In this document: positions 12,383 through 27,300 of the stretch, in pieces | Layout: each line of letters opens with the position of its first letter | Position numbering within the stretch: position 1 is the first letter of the stretch | NCBI GenBank assembly: GCA_038380795.1 | Contig: CM076264.1 | Location: forward strand, 13,948,001-14,012,000 | Direction of reading: 5' to 3' | DNA length: 64,000 bases | Source of the DNA: Pyrocephalus nanus | Taxonomy: Eukaryota > Chordata > Aves > Passeriformes > Tyrannidae | The notes under the pieces: generated by a model | What the model saw: the letters and a program-made list of their open reading frames with translations, nothing else | Database searches by the model: none | Told to the model about the DNA's origin: nothing | Program-made: the position numbers and the translations under genes

Positions 12383-15300
12383 GCCCAGAAGGCTGCAATC
12401 AGGTTTTTCTCTCTCTCCAGGAGCCACTCATTTCTAAAGCACTCTACGAATTCAGAGTTAGCATTTCCAGTGTTAGGGGCTTTTTTTCTATTGTACACTC
12501 TGAAATAACAGCATCGATTACTAAAAATACTAATTAGCATTTAATTAGGAATAGCAATATGAGGAAAAGCAGTGATACGCAGACATCCCCTCTCTGGAAT
12601 TAGATAGTAATTCTTTTTAGATTAGGAAGCAATGAACTAAAACCACTATCCTGCAAAGTTAACTGTTCTTATTGACACAGTTCTGGATAGGAACGACACC
12701 AGCCCAAGGGATGGCACAGTAAGCAAAAAGAAATCATACTAACTTCTGACATTTAAAAATGACCATGATAAAAAGGATCTGAAGGAGTTACGTAAATTTG
12801 CTACAATAAGAATATTGCACCTTTTTTTTTTTTTTTTAACTAACACGTACCTATGTAACAGTATCAAAAAGAACAAATAGTTATTACAGAAAGGACTGTA
12901 CTGGCAAAAAAAATTTAACCAACAAAAGGGTTAATTAGGGATACAAATTTTCTCAGACTGTTAATAATGGGAATGACACATAGTATGTGCCCATAAGTAA
13001 TTCTCAGGTATCTTTGATCTTCAGCCCCCAGCGATTACTGTTGCCTGCCATACCCTGGCCTCTGGGACTCTCTCAGAACCAGACATCTGGCTACTTTGTT
13101 GTTTTAGACTAATCTCATCCCAGGAGAGCTCAAGAAATGACACCAGGCAAGGAGGGTCCTGGCAAGGGAAAAAACATTATAGTATCAGCAGATTTTTGAG
13201 TGGACTAGAGTATCAAAATTGTCTTCAAATTTCTATAGGGATCCCATGGCTTCTCTGCTCTCGAACACCACTTTCACACAGAACACCAGAATGCACATGA
13301 TCCTCTTTTAAAGAACTGTTAATCTCTTTGAAGAAGCTAATGAATGATAATCCAAGAAAGAGCATGTGACAAAGGAAAACGGAAGCAAAAAAGAAACTGT
13401 AATGAATGGGTGGATTTAATGAAGATTTTATTGAAAGGCCAACACACTGCATGATCAAACAATGCCTTTAAAAGCCTACAAAATTTACTCCAACCCCTCA
13501 AACACTATTTTTTACTAATCCACAGGTTTTAGCTGCCAGCAGTGTTATCCCTGAAACAGGACCCTCTGACAAGTGCAACGGATTCAGCCGAGTGCCTGAT
13601 TGCCTGCTCCAGGCTCAGACACTGGGCAGTTCATGATAGTCTGAGCCCAGAGGGGTCAAACAGGCTGCAAACACGGAGAAAGGGAGGTTTAACTCTAAAG
13701 CCAGGCTTTCTCACCATCAGAGGCTACACGGGTTTTGCCACAATCTTTAATCCACTGGTCTCCCATTCCATAGGTTACATCAGATGCACCACTGACAGCT
13801 GGACAAGAACTGCTGCAAGCAGCCCCACAGAAGGCTCTTTTACTATACTGATGCTCCTACATCCTTCCTACAGCAGAGCTCCTATATCCCACGAGTTCCC
13901 AGTGCCCACTTACTGCCTGTACTTGGCAATAGAAGGAACCAGAGCATTCAGACCTGGAGGGAATAAAAATCTCCCATGTATTTTTCCAAGGGAAGTAAGC
14001 ATGCCCATACTATGAGCATTATCTGAGCCACATAATTCCAAGCAGCATCATTTTTACAACCCGGGGGCGGCACATAACAGCAATAAGGATGAAATCGCTT
14101 CTGTGTAGGTATCCTTTTTGTTTCAAATCAGCCACCACATCTTCTCCTCCCTTCACTGGTAAGAGCAAGCTAAAAAGAATGGACACTAAATGAAGTTAAG
14201 ATTCTAATGCTTTCCTAAAGGCAGGCCCATATGATTTCACTTTGCCTCATTTCAGGATATTTTGAAAATGTTCAGAACAAAGCTATGGAAAAAACTGAAT
14301 AATCTGTCATATCACCAGCTCCCAAACAAAACCTTTAGCAAGTGCTACAGACAGAAGCAGTTTGAAAATCATTTGCTAAACTTCGTATTTCGCACACCAC
14401 ATCTATTCTGCTTTCTTCCAGCCAGAACATTCTCCTCTCAGTGAGAGAAACAATACTTAAAAAGTTACCCCAAAGTATTTCAGCAGTTTCCTAATGCACT
14501 GTAACAGCTGGAGCAGTAAGAAAATAACCTGTGCAACATTAGTTTTAGTTGCATCATATCAACAGTAAAAAAACTCCTGAAAAATCCAGCATTCTTGAGA
14601 GATATTCAGAAAGATGAGATGCAATTTCTTTCTGACTATGAATCAAGCAAATCTTCCTTTGCTTTCTCACCAATTATGTTGGTAATGTGTTAGAGTGTGT
14701 ATTAGTCCAAATAATTAAACTTTAAAATACTGGTAGCACCATGACAACAAACTTTTGTGTGCTCTCTATAGACACATGTGCTCAACAGATTTGTGTGTTA
14801 AAAGCTTTGCTATGATACCAGACTCTTAGAGTTTAATTGATGACTTCTGTGACTGCTATAGCTTGCAAGTAGCTATGACACTTGACACAACAGGAAGTCA
14901 CAAAACATTCCACATCATCACAGTAAAAACTTTTACTGTACTTATTAATACATTGTCTACTGCAGAACAATTCAGACTACAGTGTAATAAGAAAAGCACC
15001 ATAAGGCAGGACAGGCCAAACTAATGTGTTTAAAAAATAGTATGTGATTGTATCAGTGGAGATGGCATTAATACAAATAACAATGAAGACTAGGCAGAAT
15101 TTTAATTTTGATATTTTATGTATTTTAGATGCCTAATACTCTCTGTCTTCACCTGCCACAGAACTTGAATGGTGCATCCCACACACCTACCTTTCCCCCT
15201 ACTCCTTTTAAATCAGCAACAAACAATATTCCACAAAAGAACAACACAAAAATACACAGAAAATAAGCAGTCAAAAAAGCAAACAAATCTCACCTAAATT

Positions 15301-18300
15301 CTACGTATTAAAGACAGAAAAATACAAATTATATAGATACACATTCTAACAAACGTCTCTCACAATGTCTAAAAGAACATTTTTGTAGGATTGTCTTAAT
15401 ATTACAGTTACATTCTGGACATAGGTATTACAGACATTGTCAAAGCCATATGCCATCACTAGGACTCCAACAGCAAATAAGCAAATGCTTCAGAATGTAA
15501 ATACTCCTCTGTTTACTCCAAGTATTGATTTATGTTCTATGGGTATCCAAACATCAGTAGCTAACATTGCCTTGCACGATCTATTACAAAATTACAGTTA
15601 TTCGGTAATGTTTTCTAATGGTAAATAAAACTCCCCACAGCCGCTCTCCAAAAGCTCAACAGCTGGGAGCAGAAAGCACCGTAGCATGACAGGAATGCCA
15701 AGATATCCATACAAAGGCAAATCAAATAGGAAAACAAACTCCAGAGAAAAAAGGTCTTCAAACAAAATCCATGTTAACACTTCTCCTAATTTGGAAATAA
15801 AATAGAGTAGCTCCCATTTATCTGTCATTACAGTGGAACAGAGAGAGGAAAAGACATTTTGGACAGGAGCAACACTCCCGTGAACAGTATCTGTAATTCA
15901 TTCAAGCACCTATTCAATCTATACTAAAAAAAGGTTAATGAATAATATTTTAAATGGCATATAGTTCAAGCACTGATCTCACAGCAGAACCATTAATCCT
16001 GCCCAAGTACTAAAGTCTAACTAGGATTCCAGATTTCAAAATACATTTATGAAAGGCTGTACACACAACTGCTACATTGTCTTTCCTATTTGCCCATCTA
16101 TCATTTAACAGTACAGCTCTATAGTTTACTGCTGACTGTATGTATAACATGCAGTTCTTCATAATTTAGGTATTTTATTTCTGTCTGTATGAACAAACTT
16201 AGGAGAAAACATCCACAAACCACTTTGATTAAATTCTCCTGGGTTTTGGAGGCTGCCTTTGCCTGCAATGAAAGCTGGAGGAAATAGGCTTCTGAATGTA
16301 GATGGAAGAGCTACACGTTTCCTCCTCAGAGCAAAGCTCTGTTTCTTATCTTGTAATCAAGCAATTTGTCAGCTAATAAAATTACTTTATGCTCCTCTAA
16401 TACCTGCATAAGGAGATAGTAGAGAGAAACCTTAGTGATGTTTCCTGACAAACACACTTCCTAGAGATAAGTACAACTACTCTGACTTCAAGATAATGAC
16501 ACAACCTTAAGCCACAAATAAAGCTTCGTCTTTAGAAACATTTACAGCATGAACAATACCAATACCTGCTTTTATTTCTCTATTTTAAATTTACAGGTAG
16601 TTTAATTTATTTGAAACAAAGACCATATTTTCAAAAAGACAGTCATTACCATGAGAATTCAGTGGACAAAAATGCAATACTCTCCTTATTAATGTATCTA
16701 CTTAGCATTTATGCCAACTGCATACCTTTGCATAGGCACACCACCTAAGACCAACTACCACCTCTGGAATCCACATGCTACAAATTATATAGACCCAGTT
16801 TTCATTTGTAACTCTTACCTACACTGACTCTGTCCACACCTTTGATTTCAACAGAAGAGTATCTGGTTTACATTAGGATAAAGAAGTTTCCAGGTACCCT
16901 CACTAGAAGCACAGGTGTTCTTTTGCTGGTAGCAGCTGGCATGTGCTAATTAGAAGGAAAACTGAATTCAACTATTTTTAGTTTTGTAAAAACACCTGAG
17001 AAATTAGATGGCTCAGAATAAAGTCTCAGCATATTACAATATGCTCTATGCAGTAGGAAATAACCTGACAAAATGAAATTTTCCATTGCCTTTCATCACA
17101 CAATTGAGAAAGAACTTGAAGCCTGAAAGACAGGAAATCTCTTTAAAATCTGCTTGTATGGCAGATCTGCATCAGGTTGCAAAAAATTATTAGAGTATTA
17201 AAAGACACTCTTGCCTCCCACAGCTCACAAACCAAAGAAAAAAACTCCACAAGTTGATAAAGAAACCATCAGTGTAGCCTGCTGGAAGTGTTGTTAAATG
17301 AGCCACCTACCTCACAAGATAGTGTATGATAAGTTAGCATGACAAGTGATTTGTCTGTGTAAAAAAAGCTCTTGCAAGTTGGGAGCACTGACTGCTATTA
17401 AGACCAGGGAGTCAGGGAAACAAAATACTACAAAATATTTACACTGTGGTTTTATACTAGTAAGGAAGATGACAAAGAACACACCACAACTGGCTGAGGA
17501 TTTGAATGAGGAGGGAAATTAAAGTCAGTGTGATCAGCTAGAGATACGACAGAATCCTTACAATGGGCACAATAACTTATATTATGCAAAAAATACCAAA
17601 GGGGGAAGAACTGGGAGGGTGGTAAGCCTAACTTTACTGCTAAGACAAGGAGAAGAATTTTACATGTTCTACAGACAAACATACACATCTGAATCCTGAT
17701 CACAGCTCGGAGAGCACAGCTGTCAGACTCATAAAGTACCTGAGTTATAAAGTAACTAGGATTTTATATTTACATAACACAAAGTAAAACAGAACTAGTG
17801 CAGAGACTACTGTTCCAAATTTGTATACACGTAAAAGAGAGAAATTCTTACCTATAAAACTGAACTAATTTCAATGCAATACTCTAAATTACAGGAAAAT
17901 TGAAAAACAAAATGTTAAGGAATCAACTAAAACAAGGAAATCAAGCTTACAAGGTAGGTATTTTGTTGTTATTTGCAGAAGGTGAGATAAAACTCTTGAG
18001 TTTTATCTGCTGGGAGTTTCAGACAGGTTCAAAAAACCAAATGTAGCAACAGATGCATTTGTTACTCAAGGGGTCATGGCAGCAGACCCCTCATGAAGCA
18101 GAGATGCTTCGGAGTGACTCATTTTCAGAAGGGATTTGAGGACAGCACTTTACAATGCTGTGTATTTTTCTGTGTATTTCCTACTTACAAACAACATCTA
18201 TTGTTCTGAGTGTCTCAGATCACAAACTGCAGAGAACCAAGCCATGCAGAAGTCATTGACATAAGTGGTACGAACAGCAGAAACGTCCCAGCATCAATAG

Positions 18301-21300
18301 GTCACAGACATTTGTGACTATGCCTAGAAATAGAAATGCCTCACAACTGCACAAGAGGCTGCACTGCTGGTCAAAAAGAAGAGGTATGAGAGAGGACATT
18401 GACTAAAGTATTAGAGAACATAACCTATATAGGAAGTCACTCAATACTGATATTCTGGGCCACTTGGATAATCAAAGTACAGCAAGTATTTTTGAGATAA
18501 CATATATGACATTAACATTACAGAAAAAAAAGTCAGAGTGCACATTTTCTAAATGGCATGATCATGTTGTTTTAAAAGGGAAGCATAAAACAAATCCATA
18601 GATCAAACCTGAAATTTTACCTCCCATTTTAATGTTATCTTTTCTCTAATTACAGGTAACTTATCAACCTGGCTTAGGCTTCCTCATCTTAAAAAACTTT
18701 GAGAAATCTTATATATATTGAATATATGAAAGGTTTCCCTAAAAACATATTCATTTTTTAAACAAAATACTTTGCTTAAGTAGAATGCAACCTGATAGCC
18801 ACTCTTAGGGCTGACTTATTGTAGTTCCAGTTATAAAATCTTCTTACTGCAGAATTGGTATATAATTTTTATATTTTCAAAGAAATCAAAATATCACTTG
18901 CCAAAAGTGCCTTCTTAAAGCAGATGGAAGGATTTAAGAAAACAAAAGACCAAAACTTCAAATTTCAACCCAGAAGTGAAATGGCACAAAACCAGGACTA
19001 AACAGACTCCTCTAAATAAAACTGCAAGAGTTGTAAATGTAATAACCTTCATGACTGTCAAAGTACAAATACAAAGGGATTCATTTTCAGTGATGACTGT
19101 TCAATACTCTACTTTTAAATGCAACATAGAGCTGGCAAATTTCAACACTTCTACAAGCAAATAGATTGAGCACTGTTAGGTTTGTGAGCAAGTGAGTGCT
19201 GTTGTTGGCAGGGATATTTGCAAAACCATTCCCAAGATGCAGGCACGGAGTTCAGACTCTCTGCTCTTGAGCAGGTTCCTACTGCTCGTTGGTACCACCA
19301 AAATTCAGGCACATGCATATGCAAAGTCTAGCAAAATACAGAAGTCTTCTGAATAAACAGACAAATGAATATCCATTTCCACTGACAGGATAAAAATCTG
19401 AGTCACTAAAAACCCTAGTTTTACTTATGCTTCTCTGCCCTATTTCCCTTCCACATTTGTTATTTCTGGTTTAGGTGAACTATCAGCAAATAAGGACAGA
19501 GATCATATCACTGCATGCACACATGCTTTGATGGATTCATTAAGATCACCCAGGTTTATTCAATAATCTTCCCATTGAAGGATTATTGTTTTTATCTAAG
19601 GAAGGTAACCTGTGCAATATGACAGACTGACACAGCTGAAAAGCTAAGAAATTTTTCCAGAATTCTTTACAATATTATCAAAAGGAAAAAAAAAAATAAA
19701 GGAGCTGTTTTTTTCCCTCCATCTAAAAAGGTTGAAATAAAGCCACAATGGATAGCAATTATTAGAACCATTCTGATCTTCAGTATCCAGATTAGAGGCT
19801 GTAAACTCTCCATCAATAATGTGAAAACCTCAGTGAATGTTTCATGCCCTAGTATTATGTCTCAGAAATAACTTTTCAGACTCCATTATGTCCGCCATGA
19901 ACTTGATCTTTCACCTCTAGTGAAAATCCTCTTATAACTATAATTCTAAAGTTAATGATGAGAGATTTCATTTGCTTTCCAAGCACAGATAAAACCTTTT
20001 TGAAATACACTTACACTGCCATGACCTTGGTCTATGACTTAAGAGTTCACCACATGTAATAATTTACTTTGCCCCATGGGGCTCATTGAGATTTCCTTTT
20101 AAAAGGTTTTGGATATGCAGTTGGAGCTGAAACACTTACCCAGTAAGTATCAAAGTATACATCCCCACATGTATTACAAATATTTTGCAAAAGTATTCAC
20201 AAACAAAATTTAGATCATTACAAAATATAACAATAAAAAGGCCTAACTAACTAAGCAAAGTCATCCACAGACTAGGAATTCAACATTTTGGGAGTCTTGT
20301 TGCAATAATCCACAACACCTGCTAGAACAGAGTTTCAAAATTTCATGGAAGCAATACAGGTAAATTGGCAAACTAATTCAGGAAATACGCTGTTGCTCCT
20401 GACTTACCAGCTCAAACACAATTCAAGTCAAGCACAGTAATATTCTGATTAATTTATGCACCACATGATTACCATAAGTGCTGCATGAGACTAGTTACTG
20501 TACGGCTGCTGACTTCTTTGCTGAGAAGCAACGCACTAGCTACTTTGTCTGCCCACATAGTTCTTACTAAACATCTCTTTAGTATTAAAAACAAATAGAT
20601 TAAGTCAGAACTACTGTATCTCCCTCAACATAAGGCAAGTTTTTTTGTTCCCCTGAATTTTGGGGAAAATTCCTTCATAAACATTATTTATCTTAAATTC
20701 AAGCACTGTCTTGCAGCCCTAGTCAAAAAGCACACAGTTACTGCCTCACAGCGTTAGGCGAGTTCACATCAGTGAATGGTAACACATCAGCAGGTGCAGC
20801 CGTGGCTCCAACCAGTTCCCACTTTGCCTCTGGCTCCCAGGGTCTCGCAGAGCAGCCAGGCAGCTGGTGCTAACTCCCTGGGGATGTGTACGAGGGCCTG
20901 GGGCAGGGCAGGATTCCCCAGGGCAGCATTCAGTGGCAGACAGCACAGACCTTGTGAGGTCAGGCTGAGGGTGGCGAGGGGACCCAAAATGCCGGAGAAG
21001 AAAACAGTCTGGAAACGCAGCTTGTATTGATGATGAGGTGCTGAATGGGTTGGCAAAGTTATATTTCATGGCAAAACCTATTCTCCCCCATGAACAGGTG
21101 AATAATCAGCAGCTGTTGTGCTTTCAGGGCACCTACAGTCAAGTGAACACGCTCTTTTGCCAGTCTCCTGCCCCTCAAAATTTCCTAAACACTACCATCT
21201 TCTCATAGGGGCTTCCCATGTGAGTACGAGAGTTGAAGCCTCTGCCACAGATACTCCAAGTGCTGTTGTTTTGCCTCCCTATTAACGTAGCAGTGGCAGC

Positions 21301-24300
21301 AAAGCACTGGATTTCAGACAGAAAAGGGCATATGCACAAAGGGACACACACAAAAATCTTAGGTGAGCAGGAAAGCACACCAGTGTGGGGACTGCATGTC
21401 TGGAAAAGGGTTCCCAGGAAATGTGGCTTTACGTCAACATGCCCAGAAACAGTTTATCAGCAGCTTTGCAGTTTTCAGGCTCCATCACGGGGCCTATATT
21501 TTCCAGAAATTGAAGCCTAAATAGTGCTTTCAAATCAAAGAAAATTTGCTGCTCTACTACTGCCCACAATTTTTTTGCCAAACGCTCCAACTGACAAATG
21601 ACGAAAAACTCAGTTTAACAGAAAAGTACAAACTGGAAGCACTTCTAAAATGCCCTGACTTCTCCTACAAAAACATTTTAAAGAGATTTGGGCTTATTTA
21701 GTTGTATATGAAGTAATACAGGAATTTGTTCTGTCTCTTCACACAGATGAGGTTTCCCTCGTAGATTCTAAGACACTTGCTCTTAACACATATTGAATAG
21801 TTTGACACGCAATTTAGAAGATCAAAAAGTTCACAACATTCTTTCATAATCACAGTGGTGAAAAAAAAAGGATAATAAAAGAAATTTAATTTCCTTGACA
21901 AGGAAATATAATTCAAAGATAATAGCAATCTTAACTAAAAATCCTGCTTCATGTTCAATAGCTTAGATTTCCATAAATCAGGACTTAATACTGCACACCC
22001 AAAAAGAGAGCTAAAGAAATTATGGAAACATTCAATTTGCAAGCCTCATGTCTTTCTTTCCTATATATTCTCATTAACCACTAGGCAGAAATATTCATGA
22101 CAGCTAAAAAAGGGCTTGGATAGAAAAAAAAAAAAATTCCCGAGTGAAATACCCTGAAGCTTTGATATTAACACAAAAAGGACAAAATTAAGAACAGAGA
22201 AACAATATAACATTATGTCTTTACAAGCCAGTGTTCAGAACCTGCAGAACAGCGATGCTCTCTGTCGCTAAATCCACTAAAAATATTTCTAAAGGGCTTT
22301 TTGCTTTCTAAATAGATTTGAAATAGTTTAATTTTGATTTATCTGCAGTAAGCTGCAAATTGTCATATGTAAAAGGTATTTTCAGATTTCAAAATGTTAC
22401 CAATACTCTACATATTATCACTCCAAATGTTCTTTTTAGAAAGAAATACTGAATTAATTCCATTTCTGACAATCAATACTGCTGCATACTAGCTTTAAGA
22501 TATATGTTTTTATACCCAGTCACAATGCTGAGGCCACCAACAGCCATGCTAAACCATTTGCAGTGGTATCCCTTCATCCAAGAGGATCTGGGTCTGAAGA
22601 TTCAGGTGAACAGATGTCAAAGGAACCATCTCTATTGTTCATAGTAAAACAATAAAGTACACACTTTATTAACCACCTATATGCAACAGAGGAGGATGAA
22701 CAGTTTCTGTTCTGCACTATCATCAATTTAATGCCAATCCTATTAAAATTAACATTAAATTAGTGTTTGCTTTGTAAGCCAACAGCTGAAGGACGGTAGA
22801 ACCCAGTGTGTTGCCAGCAAACACCTGCAACTGCTCTGCTGAAGAAAAGGTTTTCATCAGAAAACCACCCTCACACAGCAAATGCTGGTACCGTGCAGGA
22901 GCTCAAGGGAATTATGGCTGCATAAAACACTCCACTGGAAAAAAAAAAAAACCAACCACCTGTAACTTTTTGGATAATATTGCCAGTCTTCACTGATCTC
23001 CAAAAGACAGCCTTTGTTTTCAAATGCTGAGGTAGGGAGACTGGGTAACACTTGCCTTGCTAGCAAAATATTTGCCATCTCTCAAATAGCCATAAAATTA
23101 AACAGCAAAGAACACAGAGCCTAGATTTTAGGGCACTAGACCTCACTGTCTGCAAATACTTTAATATAATTATTGCTGATTTGTTCAAACTGTTAAAAAT
23201 GCTTGTTTTGCATAGGCAGTGCATTTCATACAGCACTCTCTGCTAAATAAAGGAAGCTCTTGCACAGTATATTTTCACACTGAATTAACCTGCAGACCAA
23301 GACAAATACAAAACCACCTTGTTTGAAAAGGCCACTTTTGTCAAGAGTGAGAGCAAGACTCTTCTTCTGTTCTGGCTTCTTTATGCCACAAACAGCTTTC
23401 AGGGTCAGTGAACGTGCCATAGCAGACAAAAAACTGATATTCCCAGCCAAGCACCGCAGAATAGCAACAGCAAAGCCTCCTGAAAACACTCTTCGTACAA
23501 AGTCAGATCTAGGACAGTTGCGCAAACACAGCTGTAGAAACACAAGCCTATGATGATTCCCTGCAGTTTCCAGCCACAGCCCAAGTAGTTTAGCGCAATT
23601 TAAACAGGCAATTTTATAACTCTCTAGATTACAGCAGAACTGCTACAAGCATCCCAGATTGAGAATGCTGAACATGCACAGGGCTGCAAGTTCTGTGTCA
23701 TACATCTTAACGGCACAACTTCAGGTACTCTAAGAGATTTAATATATTTTCTTGCACTTCCCTCATCTCTTACACTCCCAGGAGCGCAGGAGAGGGGCTT
23801 TTTCCACTGGACCCCATATGAGCCATATGAAAGACCCTGAGTTAGAGGTAATGGCAACCAGGGACAAAATCAAATCTTATCATAAGCCTAACTCAACCAG
23901 TGACACCTTAGGTTAGTAAGTCAGCTGCTTTGTAAAGGTGTTGGAAGAATCTGAAACTTCTCACAAACTAAGTGAAGAGTTTGGAGGTGAAGTTCTTGAC
24001 TGGGGAGTTCAGAAGCCTCATTGTTTGCCTGAATTTGCTGCCAATGAATTAAGAGCAGAGCTGAATGCCTTTGAAAATCCCCTCCACTCTGAACAGGTTT
24101 ACTAGTGAATCTGTATTAGAACTACTAGTGATAAATGAAAAGCGTTCAGCAAGAGAAGGAAAAAACCCATAAGAGTCACAATTGCTTTGGGTTACAGAAG
24201 ACTTGAGAAGCAACTGCAGAGATATCTAATGGAGCTGCATGACTGGAACACATTAGTGATGAAATTCACATTGTAAGTAATAATTTGGGCTACTCCTATG

Positions 24301-27300
24301 CATTGATGGATATAAAATGCACTCACTCTGAGGGAAGGAAAAAACCCCTAAGTATCAATAAATAGTTCAATAAAAACCATATGCTCAAAGCACACTAACA
24401 ATAAAAGAAAAGTAAACTCTCAGGATACATAAAAAATTAGACTGCAACACTAGAATAGAGTGGGTGAATTTATTAGCACGACAGCTTCTATGTACATACC
24501 AGGCTTATGCTGGCACAGTTAATTCTTTATATTTGTACATGTGAAGTACAGACGTCTTGCCTAAATTTGTCATCCGACACCCACACATTTCCCAAAGACT
24601 TCAGTGTAGTATCTAATGGAAGAATTAGTTATATTTTAATTTAGAATTATTTAATCTATGTGGGCAGACCAAATTTATTACTTAGGAAAGAAAAAAAATC
24701 ATTATGATTTTTTTTTCCTTTTACAGTATCACACTTAAAATACAGTAGAACTAAATTACTTACCCCTTCATAAACAAAACCTACCTATATGGATATTTTA
24801 AGTGCAGTCTGGAAATCAAGTTTTAGACAACACTACTGACACACTTAGAGAAGAAAAACTGTATTATAGAAGACAACTAAACATCATGACACACAAAGTT
24901 TATTTGAAGATCTTAGACTATTTTGTTTCATAATGTTCATGTGTTACCTTCCAAGGGTAAACACTCATGGTACACTGGTGCATCAGTGTATGAATCACAA
25001 ACCATTAGAGCTTGTACTTCTTTTTATTCATTTTATTTTGTTTTCTAAAAGGTTAATGTACATGTATACACAGTTCAAAGAACTTTGGATATTTTTAGAG
25101 AAATCAATATCTTTCCTGTGACTTTACAGTAGTGTTAGGGTTCACTTTTTTTTATCTTTACTTAAAAAAAAAACACACCACTCACAAAGAGAGGAATTTT
25201 CCAGTCCTCATTTCTCATATGCTATGTATTTTAAAATACCAGTTAATACTATTGCATATAATTTGTTGGGAAAATGTTGCTGCTCTCCCTTGATTCTTTT
25301 CCAGAAAGGCTATAGCTGTGGACCTTGTATATTTATGATCAGTTTTATCTTCTACATCTGCTTCAAAAAACAAATCTAAAAATCAATACTAGAACTCTTT
25401 CTTTATATCTTATTTCATAAACACCTTTCCAGCTTTCTTCATTGTAGCCTATTTTATATTTCAAAATCTTGCACTGCATATGCAACACCTGGTTTTACAA
25501 AAAGGCATAGCAGAGCCACATGAAAGTTGCAAAAAAATAGAACAGCATGTTGATTAAGAGGTTTTGTACAAGCTATAGCTGAACTGAACAACAAAAAACA
25601 ACACCCTCAACAGTTTTGTTGTGTATGAGATAGCAAAATAGCCAAAGTATTCATCAACAAAATGAACTGTGTGTCACGATTTATCTGTATAATTCCATCA
25701 CAGCTCTTGCCTGTTATGTTATACTTTTCAAAAGTATGTCATTAAGCTGCCATAAAAGTCATCACAAATTGCTTTTTCTCCCAAACTGATAATAGACTTA
25801 TAGATCTAATTTTCAATCTCTTTTCTTCATTACTTTGATTCTTAAGTAGGGTATGACATTTGCTGTCTGAATACTTTGTAGTAATATCTGGCATCTCTAC
25901 AGCACTTTTGTCTGAGCATCTCTGAGTTTTTAATAGGTTTGTCTTTACAGCACGTTGAAATGGTGACATATTTATTCCTCTGTCTTGCAGACACTTAAAT
26001 ACATTTTTTAATAATTTCACTGAAAAACTACAAGCCTTGTTGAAAGAAAATTACACAACAAAGCCTTCTGTGCTGTCAGATGCTATGTCATTAAAATCCT
26101 GACCCTTCACAGTTCAACAAGAGCAAAGAGCAAATGTAAGGCCTCTGTTTTCCATTCCAATTTTTTTAACTTAGTGGACTGTCCTTTTCACAAATCAAGA
26201 GACTGACCAATAGAAACAACTAAGTAATTGAGAAAATATCCACAAATTAAAAACCCTCCTCTTTTTTTGCCAGTCAACATATCCATGGTTTTTGTCCATA
26301 TAGGGCTTCATATGCATCAAACTGAATTCAGTATTTGAAACTGGCTGTGCTAATGACCTAAGTGTATTTGTGAAAAAGGCTAGGAATAGGCTGGTTTAGA
26401 AAACTGCTTGCAGGGTTAATTAAAGTAACATATAGGAAGAGATCACAAGAGGAATGATGGAAAATCAGGGTGAAGAAGGAGAAACAGAGAAGAAAGAAGA
26501 GTTGAAAGACAGCTGAGAGAAAAACCACACATCAGACCAGGGAGAAGACTTTAAGAACCTATGAACGGGTCACGGAGTCAATTTTAAGCCCTATTAGACA
26601 AGTTGTATTTCTGCTCAACACATCAAGAATAGCTACTTCCACCAAAATAACAGGCAGAATAGCCATAAATCATCTTCCTCTCCTCCAAAATCCAAAATTT
26701 CCAGAGTGCACAAGAGATTTCCTCCCCACTGCTTACATTTCTCATTTGCCAATACTTCTCTGGATAGAATGATACTAACTCCTGGATAGTCTGAATTAGA
26801 TCTTTTAATTTCTTCCTTATAAAGCTAAAGAGATCTTTTTTCCCCTATAATCCCTATGAATTGTGAAGAATGCTCTTTCCAACTCCCCTAAAACAACCCA
26901 CCAAACCACTCCCCTATCAGAGTTACGTGAAGATGTTAATTTTCACCCTCAAACACCAAAAGACTTGGAAGCCCTTTGGCTTCTAAATATAATGCTTCTT
27001 CCCACCATAATGCCATAGACACAGGAAACAAAGGTGCTAACTGGCTTGATTGTCTTCCCTTATTAATGACAAGGGGATTTTGATAATGATTTCCTCCGGA
27101 ATGGCCCAATCATCAGAACTATCCCCCACTTGCTCATCTACCAGGCACACTGCAAAATAATACAAAAGGGTAATGTGGTAGAGTTTCGAAGGCACAGCTA
27201 ATAGCTACTAAAACCAGAAATTTCAAAGTGGTATAGATCACAGGCTGGGTGATAAAATGGTGTATAGGAAGAAATATTTTTTTCACTTGGATAATTTTAC

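Noticed and set aside
13542..14015. 157-codon plus-strand ORF in intron 4
   Set aside because: No domain, signal or family resemblance, and antisense to the gene. The length is compatible with chance in 64 kb.
15598..15828. Minus-strand ORF containing YLGIPVML, similar to the LGIPML segment of a later SLC10A7 exon
   Set aside because: The neighbouring residues do not match the STHKSLT...KIVF context and there are no fitting splice sites, so the similarity is chance.
20764..21069. Overlapping ORFs of 84-101 codons on both strands in a GC-rich patch
   Set aside because: Open frames on both strands over the same bases point to composition, not coding. No domain is recognised.
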